A stretch of DNA of 64,000 nucleotides from Methanohalophilus levihalophilus (GTDB lineage Archaea; Halobacteriota; Methanosarcinia; Methanosarcinales; Methanosarcinaceae). Within the stretch, counting starts at the first letter, position 1, and the number at the start of each line of letters is the position of its first letter. Both the position numbers and the translations under genes were made by a program. Under the pieces are notes generated by a model. The model was not told the DNA's origin and did not search any database. It saw only the letters and a list, made by a program, of their open reading frames with translations. Below, piece by piece: positions 63,127 to 64,000 of the stretch. The stretch spans positions 62,001 to 126,000 of the forward strand of contig NZ_JAGGLK010000003.1 of assembly GCF_017874375.1 (NCBI RefSeq), given 5' to 3'.

Positions 63127-64000
63127 CGTCAGTTTGCATGTATTTCCAGTTACATCAGCCATATCGGCTGAAGTGGTTCTGGCCGGATGAATCAAAAGGC
63201 TTTGAAAGGTATTTTGATGTTGCAATAAACAGTTCCATTTTTGAAAAAGTAGCTGAAAAATGCTATCTTCCGGCTACAAATACCTTATTGCAGCTTATTG
63301 ATCAAAATGGTGGGGACTTCAAATTCAGTGTTTCGGTAACCGGAACGCTATTGAGCCAGTGTGAACAATGGGGATCTGAGGTGCTTGAGTGTTTCAGGGA
63401 TCTGGCGGATTCGGGGTATGTGGAATTCCTTGATGAAACAAATTATCATTCTCTTGCAGGCCTTTTCGATGATAAGGAAGAGTTCATTGAAGAAGTTAAG
63501 GCTCACAATGAAACAATTACTGGCCTTTTGGGTATGAAACCGCAGGTTTTCCGCAACACTGAGCTTCTTTACAATAACAGTATTGCCAAAACAGTATCTG
63601 AGATGGGATACAAGGCAATACTTACCGAAGGGGTTGACAGCTTATTGGAATCACGGTCATCAAACTACGTTTATGAGGCTAATAACTGCGATATTGCCGT
63701 ACTTCTCAGGAACTACAAACTAAGCGATGACATAGGTTATCGCTTCTCTGCAAAATGGTGGGAAGAATATCCTCTTACTGCTGATAAATGGGCTAAGTGG
63801 GCATCCTTTGAAAAAGGGGATTCAATAAATATTTTCATGGATTTCGAGACTTTCGGAGAACACCAATGGGCGGATACAGGCATTTTTGATTTTCTTCGGG
63901 CGTTACCTTCAGAAGTCCTGGACAGGGATATGGATTTTAAAACACCCTCTGAAGTGGTTGATGATTACAAACCAGCAGGAAAAATAGATGTGGGGGATTT
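63123..64000 (+). CDS. GH57-family alpha-amylase, partial (runs off right edge)
   Basis: Open from ATG 63123 (ATGA overlap) to the window edge, 292 codons. It has QLHQPYRLKWFWPDE (motif 1), FRNTELLYNNS (nucleophile Glu), and FMDFETFGEHQWADTGIFDF (acid/base Asp). These are the intact GH57 catalytic motifs, so this is probably the active alpha-glucan hydrolase or transferase of the cluster. Confidence 0.88.
   Translation, partial: MTSVCMYFQLHQPYRLKWFWPDESKGFERYFDVAINSSIFEKVAEKCYLPATNTLLQLIDQNGGDFKFSVSVTGTLLSQCEQWGSEVLECFRDLADSGYVEFLDETNYHSLAGLFDDKEEFIEEVKAHNETITGLLGMKPQVFRNTELLYNNSIAKTVSEMGYKAILTEGVDSLLESRSSNYVYEANNCDIAVLLRNYKLSDDIGYRFSAKWWEEYPLTADKWAKWASFEKGDSINIFMDFETFGEHQWADTGIFDFLRALPSEVLDRDMDFKTPSEVVDDYKPAGKIDVGD

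Noticed and set aside
1-64000. CRISPR arrays and insertion sequences
   Set aside because: I saw no regularly spaced repeat array and no transposase gene in the window.

Overview
The window comes from a methanogenic archaeon of the Methanosarcinales, most likely a methylotrophic member of the Methanosarcinaceae (Methanohalophilus, Methanolobus or Methanococcoides type). The reasons are a full run of methanogenesis marker genes with the methyl-coenzyme M reductase (MCR) activator AtwA, archaeal information genes (FEN-1 with a PIP box, eIF5A, DRG and NOG1-type GTPases), archaeal TATA boxes, and an in-frame UAG codon that fits the pyrrolysine decoding known in this family. Of roughly 70 complete genes whose stops I read, all but two end in TAA or TGA.

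Region 1 (1-17.8 kb) holds core genes, mostly on the minus strand: prs, moaC, nnr, an AksD/LeuC-type dehydratase, hisE, two CBS proteins, a NOG1-like GTPase, an aminotransferase, hxlB, an Era-like GTPase with a DUF2073 partner, phoU, pcm, and agmatinase next to eIF5A. Region 2 (17.9-28.1 kb) has a secreted nuclease, a HAD protein and then the MCR activation operon atwA-mmp3-mmp6-mmp5-mmp15-mmp17-mmp7, followed by an AhpD-like protein and a presenilin-type protease. Region 3 (28.2-41.9 kb) has fen, gpmI, a response regulator, a four-PAS/PocR sensor without a kinase, tRNA-Arg, ilvE, moeA and modABC behind a long palindrome, and a DRG GTPase.

Region 4 (41,980-54,319) is an integrated genetic element of about 12.3 kb inserted in a tRNA-Gln gene. 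It is bounded by 44-bp direct repeats. Its tyrosine integrase gene has been split by integration, SSV-style: the N-terminal 93 codons lie beside the tRNA at the left end and the catalytic part at the right end, and both reading frames run through the repeat. The element carries a DUF927 replication ATPase, an iteron-like origin candidate (three TGTCACA copies facing three TGTGACA copies across an AT-rich stretch), a wrecked type I restriction locus (hsdR fragment abutting a truncated hsdS) with a HEPN protein, an AbiL-like RloA/RloB defence pair, a PD-(D/E)XK-type nuclease, several unknown small membrane proteins, and the lipoprotein gene with the in-frame UAG. Two copies of a 57-nt inverted-repeat element flank the restriction remnant.

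Region 5 (54.4-64 kb) is host again: a PsiE-like protein, a Na+/Ca2+ exchanger, a DUF432-MscS pair and a storage-polysaccharide cluster (glycogen synthase-like GT, GalT, GT4, two GH57 proteins), which runs off the right edge. The first GH57 protein appears to have lost a catalytic motif that its neighbour keeps.

Two core genes, mmp3 and phoU, seem to lack a normal start codon: the conserved N-terminus begins 7 nt after a Shine-Dalgarno sequence at ACG and ATC respectively.
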